Source of the DNA: Candidatus Electrothrix communis
GTDB taxonomy: Bacteria > Desulfobacterota > Desulfobulbia > Desulfobulbales > Desulfobulbaceae
DNA length: 64,000 nucleotides
NCBI GenBank assembly: GCA_030644725.1
Contig: CP130629.1
Location: 4,231,501 to 4,295,500 of the forward strand
Direction: 5' to 3'
Shown here piece by piece: positions 42,989 through 52,867 of the stretch. The translations under genes and the position numbers were made by a program. How positions within the stretch are numbered: position 1 is the stretch's first letter; the number at the start of each line of letters is the position of its first letter. The notes below the pieces were generated by a model that was not told where the DNA came from, did no database searches, and was given only the letters and a program-made list of their open reading frames with translations.

Positions 42989-44265
42989 GCCAAACTATGG
43001 GTGATGCGCCCACCCATGATGGTATACACGGCCCGTCCTTGGAGCTTTTCCCCTAAAAATGGCGAGTTCTTGCTCTTGGAGACCACTTGTTCCTCGGTAT
43101 AGGTAAAGGCGAGGTCCGGGTTGATCACCGTGACATCCGCCACCGCACCTGCACTGAGCGTACCGCCCTCAATGCCCAGGATCCGGGCCGGATTCATCGA
43201 CATCAGTTCAACCAGTTTTTGTTCATCAATCACGCCCTCTCTGACCAAGGAAAGAGAAAGGGGCAGAGATGTTTCCAGCCCGATGATCCCATTCATTGCC
43301 CTATCAAATTCCACTTCTTTCTCCAGCATGGAGTGCGGAGCATGATCTGTGGCTATGGCATCAAAGGTGCCGTCTGCCAGGCCTTGCCGGATCGCCTGCC
43401 GATCCTTTTCAGCACGCAGCGGGGGATTCATCTTGGCATTGGTGGCATACCCCATAACCGCCTCATCGGTGAGGGTGAAGTAATGAGGGGCTGTTTCAGC
43501 GGTGACCCGAACGCCTCTGGCCTTTGCGGAACGGATGAGTTCCGCGCTCATAGAACAGCTCACATGGGCGATATGCACTCGTTTGCCGAGGCATTCAGCC
43601 AAGGCGATTTCCCGATAGACCATGATGGATTCAGCAGCCGTGGGAATGCCTTTTAATCCCAGCCGGGTGGAAATAATGCCTTCATTCATAACTCCGTTAC
43701 TCAGCGAGGGCTCCTCGCTATGGGAAATAACCAGCAGATCGTGGTCATCAGCATATTCCATAGCCCGTCGCATGAGTTGGCTGTCACGAACCGGCAGCCC
43801 GTCATCGCTGACCGCAACCACGCCATTTGCTTTGAGCTCACCGAATTCTGTCAGAGCGCTTCCCTCGCTGTTTTTACTGATAGCGGCAACAGGGTAGACT
43901 CGGGCATCAGCTTTTTCTGCTTGGGAAAGGATCAAGGCGGTTACGGCCCGGCTGTCGTTCACCGGTTTGGTATTGGGCATACAGGCAACCGCAGTGAAAC
44001 CACCGGCAGCGGCTGCTCTGGTGCCGGAAAGGATATCTTCCTTATACTCTTCTCCGGGTTCCCTGAGATGCACATGCATGTCAATGAGGCCGGGAACCAC
44101 CCAGCATCCTTCCGCATCTATCTCTTGAATTTTTGAGGAGTTGGAATGGGGAGGTGCTGTCGGATCAGCAATACGCCCATCCACGATCAGCAGATCACGT
44201 ACACAGTCAACTGTATTTGCCGGATCTATGATTCGTCCGTTTTTTATCAGCAGGGGAGCTGGCAT
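42985..44265 (-). CDS. pyrC: Dihydroorotase
   Basis: This 426-residue zinc amidohydrolase of the type I (long) class cyclises carbamoyl-aspartate to dihydroorotate in pyrimidine synthesis. Metal ligands show as [20 protein letters not shown] near residue 60, the carboxylated-lysine region and HIAHVSC, and [15 protein letters not shown] near 305. [16 protein letters not shown] is the family loop. It is 30 bases downstream of pyrB, the preceding step of the pathway, on the same strand. The length is typical for the Gram-positive-like PyrC class. Confidence 0.95.
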   Translation of the reverse strand: MPAPLLIKNGRIIDPANTVDCVRDLLIVDGRIADPTAPPHSNSSKIQEIDAEGCWVVPGLIDMHVHLREPGEEYKEDILSGTRAAAAGGFTAVACMPNTKPVNDSRAVTALILSQAEKADARVYPVAAISKNSEGSALTEFGELKANGVVAVSDDGLPVRDSQLMRRAMEYADDHDLLVISHSEEPSLSNGVMNEGIISTRLGLKGIPTAAESIMVYREIALAECLGKRVHIAHVSCSMSAELIRSAKARGVRVTAETAPHYFTLTDEAVMGYATNAKMNPPLRAEKDRQAIRQGLADGTFDAIATDHAPHSMLEKEVEFDRAMNGIIGLETSLPLSLSLVREGVIDEQKLVELMSMNPARILGIEGGTLSAGAVADVTVINPDLAFTYTEEQVVSKSKNSPFLGEKLQGRAVYTIMGGRITHSLA

Positions 44266-44295
44266 TTTTCAAGCCTCAATATCATGAGTAATCTG

Positions 44296-45228
44296 TTAAC
44301 TGTTTCCCGTGACCAAATACAATAAGGCCATTCGAACCGCTACCCCGTTGGTCACCTGGTCGAGAATGACCGACTGCGGGCCGTCCGCAACATCTGGCAT
44401 GAGCTCGATCCCTCGATTAATGGGGCCGGGATGCATGATCAAGGCATCAGGGCGTGCCCAGGAGGCAACTTTGGCTGTGACGCCGTACTCTGACGCATAT
44501 TCACGGAAGGAAGGAAGCAGGGGGTCATTCTGTCGTTCCTTTTGGATGCGCAGGGTCATGACGACATCTGCATCCTGAACCGCTTCTTTCATACTGGAAC
44601 AGACTGTTACGCCCAGTTCTTGTAGGCCCGGAGGGATTAAGGTTCCTGGCCCATATACAAAGACCTCTGACCCCATACGAAGAAAGCCGAGGATGTCAGA
44701 GTGGGCTACCCTGCTGTGAAGAATATCACCGATGATGGCGATTTTTAAGTCGTTCAGCCTTTTCTTATGCTGACGAACCGTCATCATGTCCAGCAAGCCC
44801 TGTGAGGGGTGCTCATGGGTGCCGTCGCCTGCGTTGATGACCGCTGCATTAACGTATTGGCTGAGCATGTGGGGTGCGCCGGAAAAAGAATGACGAATGA
44901 TAATAATATCAGGGTTCATGGCCGAAATATTTCGGGCCGTATCAATAAGGGTTTCGCCCTTGGTCGTGGAGCTGGTGGAGGCGGAGATATTAAAGGTATC
45001 TGCGCTCATTCGCTTTGCAGCGATTTCAAAAGAAAGACGGGTGCGGGTAGAAGGCTCAAAAAAAAGATTGATAATGGTGTTGCCTCGGAGGGTCGGCACC
45101 TTTTTTATAGGACGAGCTGAAATCTCCTTGAATGATTCCGCTGTGGTCAGGATAAAATCAATATCATCGGCTGACAGGTGTTCGATGTCAAGGATATGCC
45201 GATGTGAAAAAAAATAGCCGGTAGTCAT
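44296..45228 (-). CDS. pyrB: Aspartate carbamoyltransferase catalytic subunit
   Basis: This 310-residue enzyme condenses carbamoyl phosphate with aspartate. The carbamoyl phosphate loop [15 protein letters not shown] lies near residue 55. [31 protein letters not shown] and [12 protein letters not shown] complete the signature. The ATG at 45228 is preferred to a TTG two codons earlier. No regulatory subunit (PyrI) is present. It precedes pyrC and follows lepB after a 131-base gap that shows nothing else. Confidence 0.95.
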   Translation of the reverse strand: MTTGYFFSHRHILDIEHLSADDIDFILTTAESFKEISARPIKKVPTLRGNTIINLFFEPSTRTRLSFEIAAKRMSADTFNISASTSSTTKGETLIDTARNISAMNPDIIIIRHSFSGAPHMLSQYVNAAVINAGDGTHEHPSQGLLDMMTVRQHKKRLNDLKIAIIGDILHSRVAHSDILGFLRMGSEVFVYGPGTLIPPGLQELGVTVCSSMKEAVQDADVVMTLRIQKERQNDPLLPSFREYASEYGVTAKVASWARPDALIMHPGPINRGIELMPDVADGPQSVILDQVTNGVAVRMALLYLVTGNS

Positions 45229-45365
45229 AATCAAACCAGTCAGAGTAAAGTAAATCTACGGGCTGCGCAGGACAGGTGCCAACCAAGACACGCTGCGTAT
45301 CTTTGCTATAATCATTGGATGATGGCAAGAGGAAAATAGCCTGCTACGAACAAAGAGAGCAATTA

Positions 45366-46016
45366 TTAATGGAGGATGTCGCCGATCCTGCTCCAGCGGA
45401 CAGAAGAGAAGCGATCCCAGGATAAGAAATCTTTTTTGACATCCCATGACCAGTAAATGATGAAAGCCTTGCCGCGAACAGCTTTTAAATCGACAAATCC
45501 CCAAAATCTGCCGTCATAGGAGTTGTCCCGATTATCGCCCATGACAAATATATGTTTGTCCGGCACGGTGACAGGGCCAAAATTGTCTCGGGGACTTTCT
45601 GAGGCGGAAAGTATTCTGTTGTCAGTGAATTCTCCATGAGGATCTTCAACGATTGCGCCGTTAATAAACACCTTTTTATCTCGTACTGTTACAGTGTCTC
45701 CTGCTGTAGCGATGACTCGTTTGATATAATCTAACTTTGGGTCTTTAGGGTATTTAAAAACGACGATATCTCCTCGCTCAGGCGATTTTATCGGTAACAG
45801 TACGGCACCGGAGAAAGGATTTTTAATCCCGTAAATAAATTTGCTGACCAGAATATGATCACCAATGAATAAAGTTTGCAGCATAGAGCCTGAAGGAATT
45901 TTAAAGGCCTGAACTATAAAGGTCCGTATAAAAAACGCGAGGATAAGGGCTATCACTATAGCTTCGATATATTCGCGTGCAACAGATTTCTGTTTCTCGG
46001 CTTTTTTATTTTTCAT
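45366..46016 (-). CDS. lepB: Signal peptidase I
   Basis: This 216-residue inner-membrane serine/lysine protease removes signal peptides from exported proteins. One membrane segment, YIEAIVIALILAFFIRTFIV, precedes the catalytic serine in KIPSGSMLQTLFIGDHIL. The catalytic lysine is in YIKRVIATAGDTV and the late box is MGDNRDNSYDGRFWGFV. The short length with a single N-terminal helix is typical outside enterobacteria. It is divergent from the pil operon. Confidence 0.94.
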   Translation of the reverse strand: MKNKKAEKQKSVAREYIEAIVIALILAFFIRTFIVQAFKIPSGSMLQTLFIGDHILVSKFIYGIKNPFSGAVLLPIKSPERGDIVVFKYPKDPKLDYIKRVIATAGDTVTVRDKKVFINGAIVEDPHGEFTDNRILSASESPRDNFGPVTVPDKHIFVMGDNRDNSYDGRFWGFVDLKAVRGKAFIIYWSWDVKKDFLSWDRFSSVRWSRIGDILH

Positions 46017-46403
46017 AGTTTAGAAAATAGTATATTTTGCGTAATAGTTTAGGCCTGTTAGGTAGATAGTCGTACAGTACTTTAGAAGATAAGGAGCTTG
46101 ACCTAGAAAAATAATGTTAAATAGACGAAAAGAAGAATAAATTCAAGCACCAATTATTTGGAGCCAGCATTTAGATAGTCTAATTGACGGTTTTCTCAAG
46201 GGGTTTCCCCGTGGAGAAATATTCGAGGAGAAAGAAAGGCTGATTTGGTTCTTTAATTAAAAAAAAGAAATGCTTTTCTTGACATTCTTGTTTTTTTATG
46301 ACCTATTATGTCTATAGATTTAGACTTTTGGTGGAGAGTTATTTTTTTTACGGTGCCACTGCTCTTGGCTGGTAGCTGCTCATAAAAATAAGAAAGAAAC
46401 AGC
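46017..46403 (+). promoter_or_regulatory. AT-rich divergent region with hairpin and pil operon promoter
   Basis: This 387-base spacer separates lepB and pilM and is very AT-rich. TTGACA at 46279-46284 and TATTAT at 46304-46309 are 19 bases apart, a plausible but stretched sigma-70 promoter for pilM. A two-part hairpin lies at 46192-46219: TTTCTC/GAGAAA outside and GGGG/CCCC inside. I see no riboswitch consensus and no small RNA I can name. Confidence 0.45.
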
Positions 46404-47459
46404 ATGGCAAAAAAAGAGAAATTTGTCGTTGGGATTGATATTGGCTCCCATGCGGTAAAAGTCTGTCAGGTTCAGAAAACTGGCAAGGATGGCTATCAAC
46501 TTGTCGCCCTCGGGAGTGCGGCGATCTCGCCCGGCGCTGTTGAGGATGGCGTCTTGCAGGATGCAGAGGATGTCGGGAATGCTATTGCAGAATTATGTAA
46601 GAATCTCAAAATAAAAAATAAAGAGCGCGTCGGGCTATCAATATCCGGCTATTCTGTTATTGTTAAAAAGATTAATATTGAAATGGAAAGTGAGGAAGAA
46701 CTTGCAGAACGCCTCAATGAAGAGGCTGAGCAATACATTCCCTTCGATATTAATGAGGTATATTTAGATTTTCAGGTTCTTAAGGCTGGCGAAGATGAAT
46801 TCGATCGTAGTGAAGTTATGCTGGTGGCAGCCAAAAAAGAGGTGATTGACGGTTATCGTTCAATGTTAGAAGCGCAAAAACTTGTGCCTGCATTGGTCGA
46901 TGTTGATGGTTTTGCCTTGGAAAATATATGGACAACGGTATCGGGGGGTGATAAGAATGTTTGCCTGATTGATATCGGAGCGTCTAAATTGAATATCAAT
47001 ATTATTGCAGGTGGTGCCTCCGTCCTTGCCCGAGATGTGGTCATGGGGAGTGACGATTTGAGCCGAGAAATTGCCAATACTCTTGACCTTGATTATGAAG
47101 AGGCAGAGCAGATTAAAACAGGCAGGGTTGAGGCTCAAGAGGAGCATAAGGAGGAGTTGCATGAGATTTTTACTCAGATTTGTACTAGGTGGGTGTTGGA
47201 AGTGAAAAAGGCTATTGACCTTTATAGCAATAATAATCCCAAAAAGCCGCTTTCTGCTCTTGTTCTTAGCGGCGGTGGCTCCAAGGTTCGCGGTTTGAAA
47301 AGCTATCTTGCCAGTGAAACTGGTCTTGAAGTTATTGCTTTTAATCCTTTTGAAGGAATGAAAGTCAATGAAAAAAAGATCGATTTGGAATACCTTGAAG
47401 CTGTTGCTCCTGAAATGTCTATAGCGGCCGGATTGGCGATTCGGCCAGCAGAATTTTAA
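46404..47459 (+). CDS. pilM: Type IV pilus assembly ATPase-fold protein PilM
   Basis: This 351-residue actin-like cytoplasmic protein binds the N-terminus of PilN. FVVGIDIGSHAVKVCQV is the phosphate-1 loop, DIGASKLNINII the phosphate-2 loop, and LVLSGGGSKVRGLKSYLA the adenosine site; EEAEQYIPFDINEVYLDFQVL is the PilM/SHS2 hallmark. It is the first gene of an operon pilM-N-O-P that continues into secretin genes. Confidence 0.95.
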   Translation: MAKKEKFVVGIDIGSHAVKVCQVQKTGKDGYQLVALGSAAISPGAVEDGVLQDAEDVGNAIAELCKNLKIKNKERVGLSISGYSVIVKKINIEMESEEELAERLNEEAEQYIPFDINEVYLDFQVLKAGEDEFDRSEVMLVAAKKEVIDGYRSMLEAQKLVPALVDVDGFALENIWTTVSGGDKNVCLIDIGASKLNINIIAGGASVLARDVVMGSDDLSREIANTLDLDYEEAEQIKTGRVEAQEEHKEELHEIFTQICTRWVLEVKKAIDLYSNNNPKKPLSALVLSGGGSKVRGLKSYLASETGLEVIAFNPFEGMKVNEKKIDLEYLEAVAPEMSIAAGLAIRPAEF

Positions 47460-47462
47460 GAT

Positions 47463-48050
47463 ATGATCCGGATTAATCTCCTGCCCGTGCGGCAGATGAA
47501 ACAGAAGACGCGGGCACTAAGGCAACTTGCCCTGAGTGGAGTTGTTATCATTGCAACTCTTGTCATTTTATTGTTAGGGACCGGTTTTTTATCCGCCAAA
47601 GTCAGTGGGCTGGGAAAAAGTATTGATGATCTAACAGCGCGAAAGAAAGAGCTGCAAAAGGCACTCGACTTGATTGTTAAGCTGGAGAAAAAAAAGAAAC
47701 TTGTCGAAAAACAGATAAGTATCGTTCATGAACTGGAAAAAAAATCTCAGCTTACAGTGCATATTTTAGATGATATTGCCCGGATAACACCACATGAACG
47801 TATGTGGTTGGACAATTTCGTTCAAAATGCCAGCAGTTTGCAATTGAGCGGGATGGCTCTGGATAACCGGACGATAGCCGACTATCTTAAAGAGTTAAAA
47901 ACATCTGATTATTTAACAGATGTGACATTGAAAAAATCTGCCTTGAAGAAGTACGGAGGGAGAAATTTGAAAAATTTTTCTCTATCCTGTTCTGTCACTC
48001 TCCCCAGAACGGATGATGAGGCTTCAAAAGAACAGGGCGAGAAGAAATAA
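47463..48050 (+). CDS. pilN: Type IV pilus inner-membrane protein PilN
   Basis: This is a 195-residue bitopic protein. The N-terminus MIRINLLPVRQMKQKTRALR contains INLLP, the PilM-binding motif. One membrane helix (LALSGVVIIATLVILLLGTG) follows, then a periplasmic coiled coil (about 60-105) and a ferredoxin-like domain. It starts three bases after pilM. It pairs with PilO as the alignment scaffold of the pilus machine. Confidence 0.92.
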   Translation: MIRINLLPVRQMKQKTRALRQLALSGVVIIATLVILLLGTGFLSAKVSGLGKSIDDLTARKKELQKALDLIVKLEKKKKLVEKQISIVHELEKKSQLTVHILDDIARITPHERMWLDNFVQNASSLQLSGMALDNRTIADYLKELKTSDYLTDVTLKKSALKKYGGRNLKNFSLSCSVTLPRTDDEASKEQGEKK

Positions 48051-48059
48051 CAAAAAATT

Positions 48060-48695
48060 ATGGCCTCCGAAAGCACAAAGTCAAAGTTTGATGTTTTTGT
48101 CGAAGAAAAATATGTTCCTCTTGATCAAAAGATTAAGATAGCTGCTGCAGCAGCTGTTGTGGTAGCTCTGCTTGCAGGTTTTTATTTTCTGGTTTTCGCA
48201 CCAAATTTAGAACAGATTAAAAAGTTAGAGTCTGAAAAAGCCTCCTTGCAGGCAGATGTTGATAAGGCAGAAAAAGCTGCAAAGAATTTAGATCAGCATA
48301 AGGTTGAACTGGCAGAGGCAGAAAAACGATTTGAGGAGATTTCCGTTGTTCTTCCTAAGACGAAGGAAATTCCAGCGCTGCTGATGAGTATTTCTGATCA
48401 TGGAACAAGTGCTGGCCTTGAATTTAACACGTTTACTCCGGGTAAAGAAACGCCTAAAGATTTCTACGCAGAGATCCTCATTAGTATTCAAGTGAGCGGT
48501 CCTTATCATAATGTCGGTTATTTTCTTGACCAAGTAAGTAAACTTGAGCGGATTGTAACCGTGAGAGATATCAAAATGGGATCTCCTAAAGAAGTAGAGG
48601 GAGAGATGTTGCTCAGCTCCTCCTGCAATTTATTGACTTATCGTTTCCTTAATGAGGAAGAACGCGCTCAAGCTCAAAAGAAATCAAAAAAGTGA
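48060..48695 (+). CDS. pilO: Type IV pilus inner-membrane protein PilO
   Basis: This is a 211-residue bitopic protein with a membrane helix at about 25-48 (IAAAAAVVVALLAGFYFLVF). A periplasmic coiled coil (LESEKASLQADVDKAEKAAK) follows, then a ferredoxin-like domain with SGPYHNVGYFLDQVSKLERI, the conserved PilO core. It is nine bases after pilN, and its C-terminus is basic. Confidence 0.92.
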   Translation: MASESTKSKFDVFVEEKYVPLDQKIKIAAAAAVVVALLAGFYFLVFAPNLEQIKKLESEKASLQADVDKAEKAAKNLDQHKVELAEAEKRFEEISVVLPKTKEIPALLMSISDHGTSAGLEFNTFTPGKETPKDFYAEILISIQVSGPYHNVGYFLDQVSKLERIVTVRDIKMGSPKEVEGEMLLSSSCNLLTYRFLNEEERAQAQKKSKK

Positions 48696-48711
48696 CAGGC
48701 TAGAAGACTCA

Positions 48712-49233
48712 ATGAAGCTTATTGTGAAAAGACATTTGGCTGCTCTATTAATGCTATTCGTAGTAGTAGTAGCAGGATTATTGAATGGCGGCGTGATTTG
48801 GGCGGCTGAAGGCGATATTATCAGTGAAAATAAGCAAGAATTGCGGGAGGTCGATAAATTTCAATATAAATTTGAGGACCGGCCAGACCCTTTTTTTCCT
48901 TTCCTTACTAAAGAAAACGGTAGTAGAGACGAGATAGACGATACACCAATAGATAACAGGAAGGGAGAATCATTAACAGGCATGCAACTGTTTGAACCGG
49001 GACAACTGAGGCTGGTTGCCCTGTTGAAAATCGGGGACAGAAATGTCGCTATGGTTGAGGATGTTGCTGGAAAGGGATATCGCTTGGATGAAAATATGCG
49101 TATCGGTAGACATGGTACTATTAATCGAATCACAGATGAGCAAATTGAAATCACAGAAAAATATACAACGAAGACTGGTAGGGTCGTTACAAAGGAAATA
49201 ATTATGCGTCTGAAAAAAGAGGGAGATAAATAA
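48712..49233 (+). CDS. pilP: Type IV pilus lipoprotein-like PilP
   Basis: This is a 173-residue periplasmic protein. An N-terminal hydrophobic signal (LAALLMLFVVVVAGLLNGGV) is present but has no lipobox cysteine, so it is probably not lipidated as classical PilP is. The C-terminal beta domain contains LTGMQLFEPGQLRLVALLK and AMVEDVAGKGYRLDENMRIG, the PilP/HR-like fold that links PilNO to the secretin. The ATG at 48712 is chosen because it begins the signal sequence. Confidence 0.85.
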   Translation: MKLIVKRHLAALLMLFVVVVAGLLNGGVIWAAEGDIISENKQELREVDKFQYKFEDRPDPFFPFLTKENGSRDEIDDTPIDNRKGESLTGMQLFEPGQLRLVALLKIGDRNVAMVEDVAGKGYRLDENMRIGRHGTINRITDEQIEITEKYTTKTGRVVTKEIIMRLKKEGDK

Positions 49234-49235
49234 AA

Positions 49236-50864
49236 ATGCCTCATTTTTTTTCAATCAATCTACAACAAAGTAGCAGGAATCGCCTTTGTTGTCTAATTTA
49301 TTGCGTGATGCTCTTTACTCTGTTGTCGGTGAGTATGCCTGCTTTTTCTGCTGAAGAGAGCCTTGCCAGTGAACAGATTTTGATTAACGGGCTGAGTGCA
49401 GTTCCTTCTGGGAAAAATCTTGATATATCGATTCATTGCAGTGGGCAAGTGGATTATAACTCCCTTGAGTTAACAAAGCCTCCGAAAATACTTATTGAAT
49501 CAGCAGAAGCAGTAATAGCGACTGGAGTTGAGCTTTCTTTAACTCCTGATTCTTACGGCATAGGGGTGTCAAGCGAGCTGATTTCTGAAATCACTCCGCA
49601 ACTCGTACGGGTTGAGTTCTCCTTGCCGAAAAAATATCGTTACAGTATGAAATGGGAAGAGAACGACCTTGTTCTTACTCTGGAAGATTTTTTTGCGGAG
49701 GCACAGGTAAGTCTCGAGGATAAAACTGAACTTCCTGCTTCAACAGTGGAGGAGAAAAGCACCCTTCCTTCTTCAACTGTGGTGGAAAAGCGTTCCACAG
49801 GGGTTGAACAGGAGACTATTGATAAACATTTGCCTGATATTAGTGACATGAGTGATGTGCTGAGCTCTGTTGCTGGTGCCAACGCTGACACGGCTGGATC
49901 AACAGAAGATAAATCTGGTGGAAAAGCAAATATTGAAATAGGGGACAGCGAGACGATTAGCGTAGATTTTTATAAAATTGATCTTCATAATGTTTTTAGA
50001 ATGCTGCGGGAAATTACCGGCAAGAATATTGTAATTGCCGGGAAGGTTTCTGGAAATTTAACGCTTGCATTAACCGATGTTCCTTGGCGTTTTGCCCTTG
50101 ATATTATTTTGAACCTTAAGGATTTGGCGATAATGGAGAGGGATAATACCATTGTCATCTATCCCAAAGATAAAGATTTTATCTGGCCGGAGCAAGAGGA
50201 TAAGGATATCACTGTTATTGTAGATGAAGGAATAACAAGAGAGCAAAAAGAAAGAGGGGTCACTATCACGGGGGAAGAGAATATCCCGCCAGAGCAACTT
50301 GAAGCAAAAAAGTTGATTGCAAATGGCAGAGTTGCAGAAAAAAAGGGTGATCTTGAGACAGCTGTTCGATTTTATGAAAAAGCACTTGGTAAATGGTCCG
50401 AAAATACTAAGCTTGCAACTAAGATTTCAACAACATATCTTGCTAAACTGAATCAAAATGCTAAGGCTGTTTTCTACGCTAAAAAAGCACTTAAAGCAGA
50501 TAAAAAAAATAGTGCTGCTGCCTTAAATGCAGCTATCGGCTATGCTAATATGGAGGAGTACCGCCAGGCACAGCAATATTTTGATCAAAGTGTTAATACT
50601 GGAAAGCCGAGTAGAGAGGCGTTGATCAGCTATGCAGCATTTAGTGAGCGGCAAAGGCAGTATGATGCGGCTCTGCGTTTGTTGGAAAAATTAGAGAACC
50701 TCTATGGACAAGACCTTAATTCAATGATTGCGCAAGCCCGTATATATGATTCTTTGGGGGATTACGGAGCAGCTCGCAAAAAATATAAGGCTATTCTTAA
50801 TGCCGGGTTCCGGGTACCTCCAGATCTGAAAAAGTTTATTCTAAGTAAAACCGGTAAGAATTAG
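49236..50864 (+). CDS. AMIN-STN-TPR periplasmic protein (PilQ N-terminal-like, no secretin domain)
   Basis: This is a 542-residue exported protein. The signal peptide ends near residue 39 (AFSA). An AMIN-like domain at 45-150 (peptidoglycan anchoring in PilQ) is followed by a low-complexity linker. The STN domain is at about 245-305 (VDFYKIDLHNVFRMLREITG, then NIVIAGKVSGNLTLALTDVP). From about residue 345 come three to four TPR-like repeats (KALGKWSENTKLATKISTTY, ALNAAIGYANMEEYRQAQQY). PilQ normally has AMIN and STN followed by a secretin; here the secretin is replaced by TPRs and a separate secretin gene follows. MshN-like TPR proteins are a possible parallel. Confidence 0.82.
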   Translation: MPHFFSINLQQSSRNRLCCLIYCVMLFTLLSVSMPAFSAEESLASEQILINGLSAVPSGKNLDISIHCSGQVDYNSLELTKPPKILIESAEAVIATGVELSLTPDSYGIGVSSELISEITPQLVRVEFSLPKKYRYSMKWEENDLVLTLEDFFAEAQVSLEDKTELPASTVEEKSTLPSSTVVEKRSTGVEQETIDKHLPDISDMSDVLSSVAGANADTAGSTEDKSGGKANIEIGDSETISVDFYKIDLHNVFRMLREITGKNIVIAGKVSGNLTLALTDVPWRFALDIILNLKDLAIMERDNTIVIYPKDKDFIWPEQEDKDITVIVDEGITREQKERGVTITGEENIPPEQLEAKKLIANGRVAEKKGDLETAVRFYEKALGKWSENTKLATKISTTYLAKLNQNAKAVFYAKKALKADKKNSAAALNAAIGYANMEEYRQAQQYFDQSVNTGKPSREALISYAAFSERQRQYDAALRLLEKLENLYGQDLNSMIAQARIYDSLGDYGAARKKYKAILNAGFRVPPDLKKFILSKTGKN

Positions 50865-50917
50865 TCCGAACGTCTAAAATAACTTAACGATAAGAAAGAA
50901 TTATACTTAAGGAAGGC

Positions 50918-52816
50918 ATGATGAAAAGCAATACTCGATTATTGCACAGTATGATGGCGGTGGCAGCGACTGCTCTCCTCCTTTGCTCATGCGTGGGTAA
51001 GAAGTCAGAAGATGAAAACAGTAAACCTGCTCGCCTGACAGCTCCTGAAAGAAAACAACGTACGGTGATTGAGCCTTCTTTGTTGCCGCAACGTTTTCAA
51101 AGAGCAGGATACATGATTAACGATGATGAAGCCAACGCTATGCTTGATAGCGAGGCTTCTGACGAATTTCAGCTCAAGGTCGGCGCAGACATCACAACTA
51201 ATGAGCCGATAACTCTTCGCGAAGCGATGAAGGCCCTGATCAGAAATAAAAAAATGAGCCTGAGTTGGGCCAGTGATGTGAATCAGGATCTTCATGTAGA
51301 TATTGATGTCACTGCTGATGATAATTTTTATGAAGCGATTGATAATATATTACGCCAGCTGGATTATTTCCATGAAGTGCAGGGTTCTACTCTTGTCATA
51401 AAATACAGGCAAACAAAGCAGTATCAGATTGCTATGCCCTTTGTCAAGCAGGAGTATAATACAGCAATCGGGGGGAATTCATTCGGTAGTGATGTACGCA
51501 TTGACAGTAAAGGGAACTCCTTTGATATTTGGGAGAACATTCAGAACAATATTGATAGCCTCTTATCGACATGGGGTGCAACAATAACGAATCCTGAAGA
51601 AGAAGATAGTGGTGGAGATATAGAAAAGGACGGGGAAGAGGAAGAGAAGCCAGCAAATAAGACGTCGCAGAGGGTGTCCTCCACCGACTCAAGCTACACC
51701 ATTGATAAGCCTGTTGGTTTGATAACAGTCCATGCTCCGAAATCCTTACAAAAGAGAATTGCTAACTATCTGGGAACTCTTGAGCGAGAATTATATAAGC
51801 AGATTATTATTGAGGCCAAAATTATTGAAGTTCAGCTGCAAAATAATTCCTCACTTGGTATTAACTGGCAAACATTACTTAAAAATTTAACTTTTGCCGG
51901 TGGTTCCGTCTCTGCCGGTAAGGACTACTACAAAGAGTCTACAGATGATAACATGAACCATAATGGGTCTGTGGGCCAATCAACTGCATACAATACTGCT
52001 TTCGATTATAAATCTAAGAATAATCTGTCCGACTCTCAAAATTCAACTTCTCTGGGCAACTCCTCAATAACTAACTCAGGAGATACAAATACCTCTTCGA
52101 GTTCAATAGGTGATTCAACAGCCGATAATTATAACAATAGCCAAGATACGAGCAGTAACGAACGTTCTGTTACTGATAGTTTGTCATCTATTACAAGTGC
52201 AGCAAACACAGTCGCAACTCTCGTTACTGGCGGGGCATTCAATATGGCAGCTGCCGGAATAAATTTGACGGCCTTTTCCTTTGATAAATTTATCAACGCC
52301 CTGAAACAGCAAGGGAAAACCTCAGTTCTTTCGAATCCGAAAATAAGTGTAATGAATGGTCAGCCTGCACTTATCAGTGTTGGGCGTGAGGTCACTTTTA
52401 TCAACAGTATTGAATCCAGCACGACGGAGAATAAAACCACATTTACGGTTAATACGGAACAGCTTCTCTCAGGTGTTGGCCTTGCTTTATCTGCTGTCAT
52501 CAGGAACGATGATGAAATTATTATGAATTTGGTGCCGATAACTTCAGAGCTGATGGAACCGATTGAGTATGTAACGGTGGGCGAGGGTAAGGTTGGCCTC
52601 CCTATAGTCAATAAGCGGGAAATGAATACCACTGTGAAGGTTAAAAACGGTTCGATGCTCGTGGTCGGAGGGCTTATCTCTGAAACAGAGGCGAGTGACG
52701 GAGATTTTCTTTTTGGAACAGAAAATATACCTTACTTGAAATATCTGTTCGGTTACGAGGAGAAGAAAAAATCAAAGCGTGAGTTGATCATTCTGCTGAG
52801 ACCACGTATTATTTAA
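50918..52816 (+). CDS. MshL/PilQ-type secretin lipoprotein
   Basis: This is a 632-residue outer-membrane secretin. Signal with lipobox LLLCSC (Cys near residue 25) predicts lipidation, as in MshL. An N-domain region at 80-165 is followed by an acidic linker (GDIEKDGEEEEKPAN) and an N1-like domain at 265-300. An unusual Ser/Asn/Thr-rich insertion spans about 335-425. The secretin core is SVLSNPKISVMNGQPALISV, QLLSGVGLALSAVI, VNKREMNTTVKVKNGSMLVV and the final KRELIILLRPRII. It forms the pilus exit channel. Gene order and lipobox fit the MSHA system rather than classical PilQ. Confidence 0.9.
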   Translation: MMKSNTRLLHSMMAVAATALLLCSCVGKKSEDENSKPARLTAPERKQRTVIEPSLLPQRFQRAGYMINDDEANAMLDSEASDEFQLKVGADITTNEPITLREAMKALIRNKKMSLSWASDVNQDLHVDIDVTADDNFYEAIDNILRQLDYFHEVQGSTLVIKYRQTKQYQIAMPFVKQEYNTAIGGNSFGSDVRIDSKGNSFDIWENIQNNIDSLLSTWGATITNPEEEDSGGDIEKDGEEEEKPANKTSQRVSSTDSSYTIDKPVGLITVHAPKSLQKRIANYLGTLERELYKQIIIEAKIIEVQLQNNSSLGINWQTLLKNLTFAGGSVSAGKDYYKESTDDNMNHNGSVGQSTAYNTAFDYKSKNNLSDSQNSTSLGNSSITNSGDTNTSSSSIGDSTADNYNNSQDTSSNERSVTDSLSSITSAANTVATLVTGGAFNMAAAGINLTAFSFDKFINALKQQGKTSVLSNPKISVMNGQPALISVGREVTFINSIESSTTENKTTFTVNTEQLLSGVGLALSAVIRNDDEIIMNLVPITSELMEPIEYVTVGEGKVGLPIVNKREMNTTVKVKNGSMLVVGGLISETEASDGDFLFGTENIPYLKYLFGYEEKKKSKRELIILLRPRII

Positions 52817-52867
52817 TTTAGCTAGAAAATAGGTTAGTTTCGTTTTCACTCTATTTGGGAGTAGCAT

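Noticed and set aside
43087-43656. A 189-codon plus-strand frame opposite pyrC
   Set aside because: Dihydroorotase motifs on the minus strand explain the sequence completely.
46185-46225. Riboswitch ahead of the pil operon
   Set aside because: The hairpin lacks the cyclic-di-GMP riboswitch core and any other consensus I know.
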